Positions 54,716-63,904 are shown, counted from the stretch's first letter. The stretch: DNA of 64,000 nt from CAVVPY01 sp963750295 (GCA_963750295.1 CAVVPY010000001.1:1302001-1366000); one strand, 5' to 3'. The notes: generated from the sequence alone by a model not told the origin. Numbers and translations are program-made.

Positions 54716-55249
54716 ATGAAGCGCGTCCTACACCTGTTGATCTGCGCGGCCGTGCTGGCGGGCGGCGGTCGCGTTGATGGGGCTCGGGTTTCTGCACCCG
54801 CGACCGCTGTGACCAGCCCACCGAGAGCGGTCTCGTACCGGCCACCGCTACCGGCTCCCCTGCGCGTGCTACGGCGGTTCGCGCCGCCGAAGACGCCCTA
54901 CGGACCGGGACACCTCGGCGTCGACCTGGCCTCGGTCACCGGGCAGCCGGTCCGGGCGGCGGCGGCCGGGGTGGTCAGCTTCGCCGGTCCGGTTGCCGGG
55001 CGCGGGGTCGTCGTCGTGGCGCACGCCGACGGGGTGCGCACGGAGTACGAGCCGGTTCGGGTGCGGGTGCGGGCGGGGACGGTCGTGCGCAGCGGCCAGG
55101 TGATCGGATGGGTGGCCGGGCGCCACGGACGGTGCCCGCCCGGGGGGTGCCTGCATTGGGGTGCGCGCCGCGACGGTGCCTATCTCGACCCGCTGCTGCT
55201 GTTGCGGGGCCTCGGTCCGGTCCGGCTGCTGCCGTGGACGGGCAGCTGA
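54716..55249 (+). CDS. Secreted M23/LytM-like peptidase-domain protein
   Basis: A 177-residue exported protein. A signal peptide (MKRVLHLLICAAVLAGGGRVDG) is followed by a Pro-rich linker and a LytM domain (GPGHLGVDLASVTGQPVRAAAAGVVSFAGPVAGRGVVVVAHADGVRTEYEPV). The zinc ligands His and Asp of HLGVD are present. At the HxH site the sequence reads CLHWGAR, so the first, catalytic His is Cys. It may be a non-catalytic murein-binding relative. TTG 54707 is an alternative start. Actinobacteria keep such a gene between xerC and rpsB. Confidence 0.85.
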   Translation: MKRVLHLLICAAVLAGGGRVDGARVSAPATAVTSPPRAVSYRPPLPAPLRVLRRFAPPKTPYGPGHLGVDLASVTGQPVRAAAAGVVSFAGPVAGRGVVVVAHADGVRTEYEPVRVRVRAGTVVRSGQVIGWVAGRHGRCPPGGCLHWGARRDGAYLDPLLLLRGLGPVRLLPWTGS

Positions 55250-55278
55250 GGCCGGGCCGTTGGGTACGGGGGCGGGCG

Positions 55279-56313
55279 TCAGGCGCGCGGGTGCGCCTGC
55301 GTGTAGGTCCGGCGCAGTCGCTCGACCGACACGTGGGTGTAGAGCTGCGTGGTGGCCAGGCTTGCGTGCCCGAGCAGTTCCTGGACGCTGCGCAGGTCGG
55401 CACCACCCTCGAGCAGGTGCGTGGCGGCTGAGTGGCGCAAGCCGTGCGGGCCGATGTCCGGGGCACCGGGCACGCCGGCGATGGCGCGATGCACGATCGA
55501 GCGGATCGAGCGCGGGTCGATGCGCCGGCCCCGCGCACCGAGAAGGAGTGCCGACCCGCTGTCGGCGCGGGCGAGCTCGGGTCGGCCGGCGCTCAGCCAA
55601 TCCTCGAGCGCCCGCTCGGCCGCCAGACCGTACGGAACGGTGCGCTGCTTGTTCCCCTTACCGAGGACGCGTATCACGTGCCGGTTCCGGTCGACGTCGT
55701 CGATGTCGAGCCCGACGAGTTCGGAGACTCGGATACCGGTCGCGTAGAGCATCTCCAGGACGAGCCGATCGCGCCGGCCGGCTGCGGTGTCCGGGTCGGC
55801 GGCAGGCTGCATCGCTGCTGCGGCCTCGGCCGCGTCCAAAACCGCCGGCAGCGTGCGGTGAGCCCGCGGATTGGCCAGCAAGGCGCCCGGATCATGCGAC
55901 GCGAGCCCGGCCCGATGTGCCCAGGCCGTGAACGTCCGCAGGGACGCCGCCCGCCGCGCCAGCGTCGTCCGCGCTGCCCCTCGGTCGCGCTGGATCGCGA
56001 GCCAGCCCCGCAGCGCCGCCAGTTCGAGATCCGCGACCGCGTGCCCGCCGAGCTTGTGCAGGTGGTCGAGCAAGCCCACTGCATCGCCGAGGTAAGCCCG
56101 GACCGTGTGCGGCGAGCGATTCGCCTCGAGGCGGAGGTGGCGCTCGTAGCGGTCGAGGACGCCCGCGAGCCCGGCAGGCAGACCTGCGCGCAGCTCGATC
56201 AGGTCGACCCGCTTGGGTGCCGAGCCGGCTGACCCGCTGCCCCTGCTGAGCGGCGCGGTCGAGCCGGACCCGCGCGCGGCAGCAGCAGAGCTCACACCCC
56301 GACGGTGCGGCAC
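55279..56313 (-). CDS. xerC: Tyrosine recombinase XerC
   Basis: A recombinase that resolves chromosome dimers with XerD. The 344 residues have an N-terminal SAM-like core-binding domain (LDRYERHLRLEANRSPHTVRAYLGD) and the catalytic residues R (ATGIRVSELVGL), K (RVLGKGNKQRTVP), H-x-x-R (GPHGLRHSAATHLL), H (LGHASLATTQLYTH) and Tyr in the last motif. The position beside dprA and the M23 gene is the standard actinobacterial xerC site, which argues against a phage integrase. The N-terminal about 40 residues are low-complexity, so the start (GTG 56313) is uncertain. Confidence 0.93.
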   Translation of the reverse strand: MPHRRGVSSAAAARGSGSTAPLSRGSGSAGSAPKRVDLIELRAGLPAGLAGVLDRYERHLRLEANRSPHTVRAYLGDAVGLLDHLHKLGGHAVADLELAALRGWLAIQRDRGAARTTLARRAASLRTFTAWAHRAGLASHDPGALLANPRAHRTLPAVLDAAEAAAAMQPAADPDTAAGRRDRLVLEMLYATGIRVSELVGLDIDDVDRNRHVIRVLGKGNKQRTVPYGLAAERALEDWLSAGRPELARADSGSALLLGARGRRIDPRSIRSIVHRAIAGVPGAPDIGPHGLRHSAATHLLEGGADLRSVQELLGHASLATTQLYTHVSVERLRRTYTQAHPRA

Positions 56314-56343
56314 CCGGGCGCCGGGAGCAAGCCGCCACGCGCA

Positions 56344-57606
56344 TCACCGCGCTGCCGATCCGGCCGGCCGCAGCCGAGCGGCGATCCGGTACCCGTCGTT
56401 CGCGCTCTCGAGCAGGCCGGCCAGATCGAGCACCGGCAGTGCCCGGATCACCTCCAGGGCGCTCGTCCCGCTCCGGGCCGCGATCTCGTCCGGTCGGCAG
56501 TAGCGCCGCGCGGTGAGCCCGTCGAAGACCCGGCGCGCCACCGGATCGAGCCGGTCCAGTTCGGCGCGGACGTCGTCGACGGGCGCCGCGACCGCCCGCT
56601 CGGACGGGTCCACGCCCGAGCCCATCGGACCGACCACGCCGAGCACTTCGGCGGCCGAGGTGACGAGCAGTGCCGGGTCGCGAGCGCGTCGCAGCAGGTC
56701 GTGGCAGCCGACCGACATCGTCGACTGCACCGAGCCGGGAACTGCCATCACCGGACGGCCTTGCCGGAACGCGTGCGTCGCGGTGTTGGTCGCTCCGGAG
56801 CGCGACGCCGCCTCGACGATCACGACGCCGGTCGAGAAGGCAGCGATGAGCCGGTTACGGGTGAGAAAGCGCGAGCGCTGGGGTGCACAGCCAGGGGGGC
56901 TCTCGGACACCAGCAGTCCGGTCGCAGCGATCTGCTCGAACAGTCCCTCGTTCCCGGCCGGGTACGGGCGGTCGAGACCACCGGCCGACACCGCGAGCGT
57001 GGTGCCGCCTGCCGCCAGGGCAGCCCGGTGCGCCGCGGCGTCGATGCCGTAGGCACCACCGGAGACGACCGTCATGCCGGCGACAGCCAACTCGAACGCG
57101 AACTCGGCGCTCACGTGGTTGCCGTAGCCGGTCGCGGCCCGGGCGCCGACGATGCCCACGCTGCGCACACCGATCGCGGCCAGCTCACCCGTCCCCCGCA
57201 CCCACAGCGCGAGCGGGGGCACCGGCTCCCCCGACTGGTCGCGCCCGCGGTGGCCGGAGCGCACGGCGGCCACGCGATCGGCCCCGAGCCGCTCGAGCGC
57301 GCCGAGCGCGAAGTGCGGCCAGTCCGGTGATTCGGGGACGACCAGGCGGATCCCCCGACGAGCTGCGGCGTCGAGGTCGGCTTCGGGATCGACGTTGCCG
57401 CGGCGCCCCGCGGTCGCCACGCGGACATCCGGTTCGACCCGTCCGGCGCGGATGTCAGCCACTGCCGCGACCGGCCCGCGGGTGCGGACCAGATCCCACA
57501 GCGCGACGTTCGCGGGTTCGCTGACCCGGCTCAGGTAGGCCCGGGCGAGCAGGACCGCGTCGTCCACCTGGCCGGCGGACGCACCAGTTGCGCGAGACGC
57601 GGTCAT
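56344..57606 (-). CDS. dprA: DNA-processing protein DprA
   Basis: Loads RecA on incoming single-stranded DNA in competent bacteria; the role in actinobacteria is less clear. The 420-residue protein has the Rossmann-like core VGIVGARAATGYG, VVSGGAYGIDAAAHRAAL and RNRLIAAFSTGVVIVEAASRSGATNTATHA. A C-terminal winged-helix region follows (DPVARRVFDGLTARRYCRPDEIAARSG). ATG 57606 overlaps the comM stop as ATGA. The upstream part of the longer open frame is comM out of frame. Confidence 0.95.
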   Translation of the reverse strand: MTASRATGASAGQVDDAVLLARAYLSRVSEPANVALWDLVRTRGPVAAVADIRAGRVEPDVRVATAGRRGNVDPEADLDAAARRGIRLVVPESPDWPHFALGALERLGADRVAAVRSGHRGRDQSGEPVPPLALWVRGTGELAAIGVRSVGIVGARAATGYGNHVSAEFAFELAVAGMTVVSGGAYGIDAAAHRAALAAGGTTLAVSAGGLDRPYPAGNEGLFEQIAATGLLVSESPPGCAPQRSRFLTRNRLIAAFSTGVVIVEAASRSGATNTATHAFRQGRPVMAVPGSVQSTMSVGCHDLLRRARDPALLVTSAAEVLGVVGPMGSGVDPSERAVAAPVDDVRAELDRLDPVARRVFDGLTARRYCRPDEIAARSGTSALEVIRALPVLDLAGLLESANDGYRIAARLRPAGSAAR

Positions 57607-59135
57607 GCGGCGCACGCTCCCGCCCGGCCGGTGCGGAAGAACAACGCCTCGGCGACGTCGTCGGTCGCGGGGCGGTCGCGTCCGGCGAGATCGGCCAACG
57701 TCCACGCGAGCCGCAGTACCCGATCGAAGCCACGCGCGCTCAGCTCGCCCCGCACCAGGTAGCCCTCGACCGCCGCCAGGGTGGTCGGTGGCAGGCGCCA
57801 CGGCGGCTCGCGCAGCACCGCGCCGGGCACCTCGCCGTTCGCCGTCCATCTGGTGTCGTGCCATCGCGCGGTCGCGGCCTGCCGCGCGGCTGCCACGCGG
57901 GCCGCGACGACGGCGCTCGTCTCGCGGTGGTCCGTAGCCGCGAACAGTTCGGCATGCGCGACCGGCTCGACCTCGACCCGCAGGTCGACCCGATCGAGCA
58001 GCGGGCCGGACAGCTTGTGCTGGTAGCGCCGCCGCACCTGCGCCGGGCAGACGCAGTCGCGGGCGCGCGCACCGCACGGGCACGGGTTGGCGGCGAGGAC
58101 GAGCTGGAACCTGGCCGGGTACGTCACCGCGCCACCGCCCCGATGCAGCACGACCACGCCGCTCTCGAGCGGCTGCCGCAATGCGTCGAGCGCGCCGGGA
58201 CGGAACTCGGGGACCTCGTCCATGAAGAGCACGCCGCGGTGTGCCAGTGAGATCGCTCCTGGCCGGGCCAGGTGCGATCCACCGCCCACCAGCGCGGCCA
58301 CGGTCGCGGTGTGGTGCGGGGCCTGCAGCGGCGCGCGGCGGATCAGGCTCGGCCGTGGGCCGAGTGCGCCGGCCACCGAGTGCACCGCCGTGACCTCGAG
58401 CGACGCGGCGTCGGCGAGCGGTGGCAGCAGGCCCGGCAGGCGCTCGGCGAGCATCGTCTTGCCCGCGCCCGGCGAACCCTGAAGGAAGACGTGGTGACCA
58501 CCGGCGGCAGCCACCTCGATGGCCCGCTTGGCGAGCACCTGGCCGGCGACGTCGACGAGATCCGGCGGCGGGGCCGATTGCTCGTCGGCCGCATCGGTCT
58601 CGGCGACCGGTAGCGGCGGGCCGTCCCCGCGCAGCCAGCCGACGATCTCGCGCAGGTCGTGCGCGCACCGCACGTCGATGCCAGGCACCAAGGCAGCCTC
58701 GCCGGCGTTGGCGCGCGCGACGACGACCCGGCTCACACCGGCCGCGCGTGCCGCGGTCACCGAAGGCAGGACGCCCCGCACCGGCCGCAGCCGTCCGTCC
58801 AGGCCCAGCTCGCCGATCCACACCGCACGGCTCACGGCCGCGGCCGGGATCTGCTCGGAGCAGGCCAGCAGCGCGATCGCCACCGCCAGGTCGAAGCGGG
58901 CACCGACCTTGCGGACGTCGGCCGGTAGCAGCGCGACCGTGATCCGCCGGTTCGGCCAGTCGGTGCCCGAGTTCGTGAGCGCCGACCGGATCCGGTCGCG
59001 GGACTCGACCACCGAGGTATCGGCCAGCCCGGTGAACGACAAGCCCGGCAGGCCGCTGGACAGGTCCGCCTCGACTTCGACCAGTTCGGCCCGGACGCCA
59101 CTGAGTGCCATCGCCAGGGTGCGCGCAAGCGTCAT
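57603..59135 (-). CDS. comM: ComM/YifB AAA+ ATPase (Mg-chelatase-like)
   Basis: A 510-residue helicase-like ATPase linked to branch migration during transformation in Gram-negatives. The N-terminal ChlI-like domain (GLPGLSFTGLADTSVVESRDRIRSAL) is followed by Walker A FLQGSPGAGKTMLAERLPGLLPPL, Walker B GVLFMDEVPEF and the cysteine segment NPCPCGARARDCVCPAQ. A C-terminal lid ends it. It overlaps the YraN-family gene by one base and dprA by four. Confidence 0.95.
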   Translation of the reverse strand: MTLARTLAMALSGVRAELVEVEADLSSGLPGLSFTGLADTSVVESRDRIRSALTNSGTDWPNRRITVALLPADVRKVGARFDLAVAIALLACSEQIPAAAVSRAVWIGELGLDGRLRPVRGVLPSVTAARAAGVSRVVVARANAGEAALVPGIDVRCAHDLREIVGWLRGDGPPLPVAETDAADEQSAPPPDLVDVAGQVLAKRAIEVAAAGGHHVFLQGSPGAGKTMLAERLPGLLPPLADAASLEVTAVHSVAGALGPRPSLIRRAPLQAPHHTATVAALVGGGSHLARPGAISLAHRGVLFMDEVPEFRPGALDALRQPLESGVVVLHRGGGAVTYPARFQLVLAANPCPCGARARDCVCPAQVRRRYQHKLSGPLLDRVDLRVEVEPVAHAELFAATDHRETSAVVAARVAAARQAATARWHDTRWTANGEVPGAVLREPPWRLPPTTLAAVEGYLVRGELSARGFDRVLRLAWTLADLAGRDRPATDDVAEALFFRTGRAGACAA

Positions 59136-59503
59136 CAGAACGCGCCTCGCTCGTGCCGCACGCTCGGGCCGGTGGGCGTCAACCGGAGTACTGCCACCAG
59201 GTCGAACCGGACGCGCGGCCAGAACCGGTCGTCGTGCTCAGCCAGCCAGCGCAGCGCCAGGCGGCGCACGCGCGCCGCCTTCGCCGCACTGATCGCCTCG
59301 GCCGGATCGCCGTAGGCCGCGGTCGATCGGGTCTTCACCTCGACGAAGACCAGGTCGTCGCCGTCGACGGCCACGAGGTCGAGTTCACCGTCGGCGCAGC
59401 GCCAGTTGTGATCGAGCAGCGTCATTCCGGCCGCGCGGAGATGCTCGGCGGCCAATCGCTCGCCGAAACGCCCTACCTCGTCTTTGACCCGCACGTCCGC
59501 CAC
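59135..59503 (-). CDS. YraN/UPF0102 family nuclease-like protein
   Basis: A 122-residue protein with the endonuclease-like fold of UPF0102: GRFGERLAAEHLRAAGMTLLDHNWR, GELDLVAVDGDDLVFVEVKTRSTAAYG (E-D-x-V-E-V-K-T metal site) and WPRVRFDLVAVL. Function is not settled. The GTG start and the TGATG junction with comM indicate an operon with comM and dprA. Confidence 0.92.
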   Translation of the reverse strand: MADVRVKDEVGRFGERLAAEHLRAAGMTLLDHNWRCADGELDLVAVDGDDLVFVEVKTRSTAAYGDPAEAISAAKAARVRRLALRWLAEHDDRFWPRVRFDLVAVLRLTPTGPSVRHERGAF

Positions 59504-59603
59504 GCTCTCGGAGCGGGCTGACGCCGCGCAGCCGCGGCGCGGCTCCTGTGGATCGACTACCGGGATGTGGACGCCGGGTTTGACAACTCCGGCTGACCGA
59601 CGC

Positions 59604-59933
59604 CTACGCCTCGAAGCCCGGCTGCCCCTCGCGCGGCATCTCGAGATCGGGCTTGTCCAGTTCCTCGATGTTGACGTCCTTGAAGGTCAGCACCCGCACC
59701 GTCTTCACGAACCGCGCCGGCCGGTACATGTCCCACACCCAGGCGTCACGCATCGTGAGCTCGAAGTAGATCTCGCCGTCGGCGTTGCGCGGCTGCAGGT
59801 CGACGTCGTTGGTGAGGTAGAACCGCCGTTCGGTCTCGACGACGTAGCTGAACTGCGCGGCGATGTCCTTATACTCGCGATAGAGCTGCAACTCCATCTC
59901 GGTCTCATAGTTCTCGAGATCCTCGGTGCTCAC
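59604..59933 (-). CDS. DUF2469 protein
   Basis: A 109-residue acidic protein, MSTEDLENYETEMELQLYREYKD..., of the DUF2469 family. The family is essentially confined to actinobacteria and is kept next to rnhB. Function is unknown. GTG 59933 overlaps the rnhB stop as GTGA. The gap of 100 bases to the YraN-family gene holds nothing I recognise. Confidence 0.93.
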   Translation of the reverse strand: MSTEDLENYETEMELQLYREYKDIAAQFSYVVETERRFYLTNDVDLQPRNADGEIYFELTMRDAWVWDMYRPARFVKTVRVLTFKDVNIEELDKPDLEMPREGQPGFEA

Positions 59934-60706
59934 GCTGACTCCACGCTCATCCCCGTCTGCTGCAGGTCATCGACCACATTGTCGTCCACGAAACCGTCCA
60001 CTCCCACCTCGACGTCATCCACGCCCGGTTCCCCGAGTGCGCGCCGCACGTTCACATACCGTCGCCGATGCTGCGGACACGGTCCCCACCGGTCCAATGC
60101 TCGTGCATGCGTCGGTGTGATGTAGCCCTTGTGCCTGGCGAACTCGTACTGCGGCCAGCTGTCGTGCAGGTCGGTCATGATCGCATCGCGCGTCACCTTC
60201 GCGAGGATCGATGCCGCGGCGATACAGCCCACCGTCGCGTCGCCCTTCCACACCGCCGTGCTCGGAACGCCGAGGCCGGTCACCGGGAACCCGTCGGTGA
60301 GGGCATAGGACGGTCCGCGGCCGAGTTGGCCGAGCGCCCGGCGCATCCCGGCCAGGTTCGCCACGTGCAAGCCGAACGCGTCGATCTCGGCCGCGGGGAC
60401 GATCACGATCGAGTAGGCGAGCGCACGCGCCACGATCTCGCCGTAGAGCCGCTCGCGGGTCGCTGCGGTCAACAGTTTCGAGTCGGTGAGCCCGGCGATC
60501 TCGCCCCGCCGCCCGCGCGGCAGCACACAGGCGGCAACGACGAGCGGCCCGGCGCAGGCGCCACGGCCGGCCTCGTCCGCACCCGCCACCCGGTCGAATC
60601 CGGCGCGCGAGAGGGCCGCCTCGTAGGCCGCCAGCCCCGCGTCGCGCCGCACGATGTAACGCAGCGGAGGTAACGGGGACGACCCGGCGGTTCCTGCAGC
60701 GACCAT
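59930..60706 (-). CDS. rnhB: Ribonuclease HII
   Basis: Cuts RNA in RNA-DNA hybrids and single ribonucleotides in DNA. The 258 residues show the metal motif VAGADEAGRGACAGPLVVAA, LTDSKLLTAATRERLY, YALTDGFPV (third Asp) and KGDATVGCIAAASILAKVTRDAIM. A C-terminal extension (GVDDVEVGVDGFVDDNVVDD) is acidic. ATG 60706 is chosen; GTG 60730 would add eight residues. Confidence 0.95.
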   Translation of the reverse strand: MVAAGTAGSSPLPPLRYIVRRDAGLAAYEAALSRAGFDRVAGADEAGRGACAGPLVVAACVLPRGRRGEIAGLTDSKLLTAATRERLYGEIVARALAYSIVIVPAAEIDAFGLHVANLAGMRRALGQLGRGPSYALTDGFPVTGLGVPSTAVWKGDATVGCIAAASILAKVTRDAIMTDLHDSWPQYEFARHKGYITPTHARALDRWGPCPQHRRRYVNVRRALGEPGVDDVEVGVDGFVDDNVVDDLQQTGMSVESA

Positions 60707-60746
60707 GACCGTTCGGAGCCTATCCCCCACGGGCCGGCGGGCCGGC

Positions 60747-61859
60747 TCAGCGGGCCCGGCGCCGGCGCCGGGCCCAGAAGACCGGGAACACCAGCGCGAG
60801 CGACAACCCGCCGGTGGCCGCCGCGTGCTCGAACGTCGCCGGTGTGCCCAGGGTCGACCAGCGCGACGGCGGCCAGACGATCACGAACGCCTTGCCGATC
60901 ACGTCCTTGATCGGCACGGTGCTCTCGACCGGATCGCAGGACCGCAGCCCGTCGGTGGTCGGCCCCTGCGCCCCGCAGTGGTAGCGCGAGTCGGCCGAGC
61001 GGTTGCGGTGATCGCCCATTACCCAGAGCCGGCCCTTGGGCACCGTCACCGGACCGAAATTGGCCGCGCTGTCGGACCCGTCGAGGTAGACGTAACCCTC
61101 GTCGAGGGTGTGCCACGGCCCGGCGCTGCCGTGGTCGCTGATCATGATCTGCTCGGTGCGGCCATCGTCGGTGGTCACGCCCTTGACCGTCTGGCCGCCG
61201 ACGGCAATCACCCGTTTGACCAGGACCAGGTCATCCGGTGGGACGAACCCGATGAGTTGCCCGAACCCCCGGATGACGCGGGTCACCGGGTTGCTCGGCG
61301 CGGCCGGGCGCGGCCCTTCGTCCCAGCCCGGCGGGGCGTCGAAGACGACGATGTCGCCCGGGTGCGGGTCCCGGATGTCGAAGATCGGCTTGTTGACCAG
61401 AATCCGGTCGCCGGAGCATCCGGTGCAGCCGTGCAGCGTCTTCTCCATCGACTCCGACGGGATGTAGAACGGCTGCACGACGTAGGTCTTGACCAGGATG
61501 GCGATCAGGATCGCCAGCATCACCAGTGCCGGGAGCTCCCACCACGGGGCCTTGCGGCGTGCTTTGCCGGGGTCCTTGCGGCGTTTTCCGAACCTCGCGC
61601 GCTTCCCCGGATTGGTGTCGTCCTCGGGGACGTCGGCCGGCTCGGCATCGTCCTCGTCGTCGTCCGCGCGCGCATGGCGGCCGGTGGCGCGGGACGGTTC
61701 CACCGGCTCATCGAGCGCCGGCGGATCGACGACGGGCTCGGGCATGGCGGCGTGCTCGGGCGGCTGGGCATGCCGCGGCTGCGCCGACTCCTCGATGTCG
61801 ATGGCGTCGGCCAGTTCGTCGTCGTGATCGGGGTTGGGCCGCCGGTCGTCCGGTGTCAT
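60747..61859 (-). CDS. lepB: Signal peptidase I
   Basis: Membrane serine protease that removes signal peptides. The 370 residues have a long acidic, Pro-rich cytoplasmic N-terminus (about 85 residues), one transmembrane helix (about 108-127), catalytic Ser137 in IPSESMEKTL, and catalytic Lys in VLVKRVIAVGGQTV. Box E is LWVMGDHRNRSADSRYH. A further hydrophobic stretch near the C-terminus (LSLALVFPVFWARRR) may be a second membrane helix. Confidence 0.95.
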   Translation of the reverse strand: MTPDDRRPNPDHDDELADAIDIEESAQPRHAQPPEHAAMPEPVVDPPALDEPVEPSRATGRHARADDDEDDAEPADVPEDDTNPGKRARFGKRRKDPGKARRKAPWWELPALVMLAILIAILVKTYVVQPFYIPSESMEKTLHGCTGCSGDRILVNKPIFDIRDPHPGDIVVFDAPPGWDEGPRPAAPSNPVTRVIRGFGQLIGFVPPDDLVLVKRVIAVGGQTVKGVTTDDGRTEQIMISDHGSAGPWHTLDEGYVYLDGSDSAANFGPVTVPKGRLWVMGDHRNRSADSRYHCGAQGPTTDGLRSCDPVESTVPIKDVIGKAFVIVWPPSRWSTLGTPATFEHAAATGGLSLALVFPVFWARRRRRAR

Positions 61860-61882
61860 CCGGAAGCGATTGGTGTGCGCCG

Positions 61883-62239
61883 TCAGCGCGCGACGGGCTC
61901 GCGCTTCTCCTTGATCTTGGCCTTCTTGCCACGCAGATCGCGCAGGTAGTAGAGCTTGGCGCGACGGACGTCACCGCGGGTGACGATCTCGATCTTCTCG
62001 ATCACCGGTGTGTGCACCGGGAAAGTGCGCTCGACACCAACGCCGAAGCTCACCTTGCGGACGGTGAAGGTCTCGCGCAGGCCACCACCCTGGCGCCGGA
62101 TGACGGCACCCTGGAAGACCTGGATTCGGGAGCGGCTGCCCTCCACGACGCGGACGTGCACCTTCAGCGTGTCACCGGGCCGGAAGTCGGGCACGTCGTC
62201 GCGCAGCGACTCGGCATCCAGGGTGTCGAGGGTGTTCAT
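61883..62239 (-). CDS. rplS: Ribosomal protein L19
   Basis: A 118-residue large-subunit protein: DFRPGDTLKVHVRVVEG, SRIQVFQGAVIRRQGGGLRETFTVRKVSFGVGVERTFPVHTP, RGDVRRAKLYYLRDLRGKKAKIKE. ATG 62239 is preceded by GAGGAAG and gives the family length; the longer open frame is not L19-like. Confidence 0.97.
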   Translation of the reverse strand: MNTLDTLDAESLRDDVPDFRPGDTLKVHVRVVEGSRSRIQVFQGAVIRRQGGGLRETFTVRKVSFGVGVERTFPVHTPVIEKIEIVTRGDVRRAKLYYLRDLRGKKAKIKEKREPVAR

Positions 62240-62428
62240 CTGCTTGGCTTCCTCACGTCTTGGGCGTTGCGTCTTCAGGCGGTGCGTCGCGTGCGTCACG
62301 GACGCATGGGCACGCGGTATGCGATCAGCTACGACCACCGGGGAGTCCCGCGCGTCCGTACGGCGGGCAACCCCACGATGATGCCACATCCACCTGGGCC
62401 AGCCGAAACCGGCGAACCCAGGTCCAGC

Positions 62429-63124
62429 TCAGCCCAGCAGGTCCGGGCGTCGCTGTGACGTGCGTTCCTGCGAGCGTGCGGCCCGCCAGCGGGCGATCTC
62501 GCCGTGGTTGCCGGACAGGAGCACCGCCGGGACGTCGCGACCCCGCCAGGTCGCCGGCTTGGTATACGCCGGCGCCTCCAGCAGGCCGGCCGGTCCCGCG
62601 CCGAAGGAGTCGTCAGGCGCCGACTCGGCATTACCGAGGACACCGGGCAGCAGGCGGCAGACCGCCTCGGCGATGACCAGGACGGCGACCTCGCCGCCGG
62701 CCAGGACGTAATCACCGAGGCTCACCTCGTCCACGCGCATCCGTTCTGCGGCGTACTCGGTGACCCGCGCGTCGATCCCCTCGTAGCGGCCACAGGCGAA
62801 CAGCAGCCAGGGTTCAGCCGCAAGTTCGGCGGCCATCGGCTGGGAGAAGGGCGCGCCCGCGGGCGTCGGGACGATCAGCCGCGGCTGGGGGCCGGCGGGC
62901 GGCGCCACCGCGTCGAGAGCTCGACCCCACGGCTCGGGGAGCATGACCATCCCCGGCCCGCCGCCGTAAGGCGTGTCGTCGACGGTGCGGTGGACGTCGT
63001 CGGTCCACGTCCGCAGGTCGTGCACGCCCACCTGGATCTGCCCGCGCCCGATCGCGCGGCCGAGCAGGGACTGATGCAGCGGTGCGAGGTAGTCCGGGAA
63101 GATCGTGACGACGTCGAGTTTCAT
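62429..63124 (-). CDS. trmD: tRNA (guanine37-N1)-methyltransferase
   Basis: Makes m1G37 next to the anticodon and prevents frameshifting. The 231-residue SPOUT enzyme begins MKLDVVTIFPDYL. It has DDTPYGGGPGMVM, the trefoil-knot region FACGRYEGIDARVTEYAAERMRVDEVSLGDYVLAGGEVAVLVIAEAVCRLLPGVLGN and LLEAPAYTKPATWRGRDVPAVLLSGNH. It lies 10 bases after rimM; 189 bases without a gene follow before rplS. Confidence 0.97.
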   Translation of the reverse strand: MKLDVVTIFPDYLAPLHQSLLGRAIGRGQIQVGVHDLRTWTDDVHRTVDDTPYGGGPGMVMLPEPWGRALDAVAPPAGPQPRLIVPTPAGAPFSQPMAAELAAEPWLLFACGRYEGIDARVTEYAAERMRVDEVSLGDYVLAGGEVAVLVIAEAVCRLLPGVLGNAESAPDDSFGAGPAGLLEAPAYTKPATWRGRDVPAVLLSGNHGEIARWRAARSQERTSQRRPDLLG

Positions 63125-63134
63125 GTGCCTCGCC

Positions 63135-63659
63135 TCACAGGTCGAACAGCCCCTCGGGCGGATCCACCTCGACGATGCCCGCGCCGACATCGACAGTCGG
63201 GACGACGGCGGACACGAACGGGACGAGCCGCTCGCGGCCGGCCACCTCGAGCACCAGGTACACGGCGGCACCGGCGTGCAGGACGTCGCGGACCGGGCCG
63301 AGCGCCTCGCCGGCGACCGTGCGTGCCTGCAGCCCGATCAGGTCGGTGTCGTAGAAGTCGTCGGCGTCCTCGAGGGCAGGACGGTCCGCGGTACGCATCA
63401 CGAGGTGGGTGCCACGGATAGCCTCGGCAGCCGTCCGGTCGTCCACTCCGGCGAAATGGACGACGACCTTGCCGCCCGCGCTCGACATCGCCTCGACCGT
63501 CAGCGGTCCTCGTTCGGCGGGCTCGGTGCCGAGGACCGTACCGACGGCGAAGCGGTCGTCGGGATCGTCGGTCCACGACTGGACGAAGACGTCGCCACGT
63601 ACCCCCCGCGGCCGGCCGATGCGCCCGATTGCGACGACGTCCGCGTCGCCCGCGTCCAT
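63135..63659 (-). CDS. rimM: 16S rRNA processing protein RimM
   Basis: Assembly factor for the 30S head. The 174 residues have the N-terminal barrel VVAIGRIGRPRGVRGDVFVQSWTDDPDDRF and the PRC-barrel part FYDTDLIGLQA...LGPVRDVLHAGAAVYLVLEVAGRERLVPFVSAVVPTVDV. It is in the usual rpsP-khpA-rimM-trmD order. Confidence 0.96.
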   Translation of the reverse strand: MDAGDADVVAIGRIGRPRGVRGDVFVQSWTDDPDDRFAVGTVLGTEPAERGPLTVEAMSSAGGKVVVHFAGVDDRTAAEAIRGTHLVMRTADRPALEDADDFYDTDLIGLQARTVAGEALGPVRDVLHAGAAVYLVLEVAGRERLVPFVSAVVPTVDVGAGIVEVDPPEGLFDL

Positions 63660-63666
63660 CAGAGGG

Positions 63667-63903
63667 TCAGCGACGGTCGACGTCGACGACGTCGACGCGG
63701 ATGCCCTTGCCGCCGACGCCGTGAATCACCTGGCGCAGCGCTTTCGCGGTGCGGCCGTTGCGCCCGATGACGCGACCGAGGTCTTCGGGATTGACCCGAA
63801 CCTCCAGTCGCTGTCCGCGACGGTTGTCGACCATGTCCACCCGGACATCGTCCGGGTGGTCGACGATGCCACGCACGAGATGCTCGAGGGCTTCCTCGAG
63901 CAC
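63667..63903 (-). CDS. khpA: KH-domain RNA-binding protein KhpA
   Basis: A 78-residue single KH domain with the GxxG loop in DLGRVIGRNGRTAKALRQVI. Relatives bind RNA and form a complex with KhpB. The GTG start lies 1 base after the rpsP stop and the stop 7 bases before rimM, so it is made with S16 and RimM. Confidence 0.95.
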   Translation of the reverse strand: MLEEALEHLVRGIVDHPDDVRVDMVDNRRGQRLEVRVNPEDLGRVIGRNGRTAKALRQVIHGVGGKGIRVDVVDVDRR

Positions 63904-63904
63904 G

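Noticed and set aside
55279..56313. Phage or transposon integrase
   Set aside because: The tyrosine recombinase sits in the standard xerC position beside dprA and comM, with no att repeats, tRNA or phage genes.
57607..58821. Extended N-terminus of the DprA frame (825 residues)
   Set aside because: The first 405 residues are comM read out of frame; the DprA homology and ATGA junction put the start at 57606.
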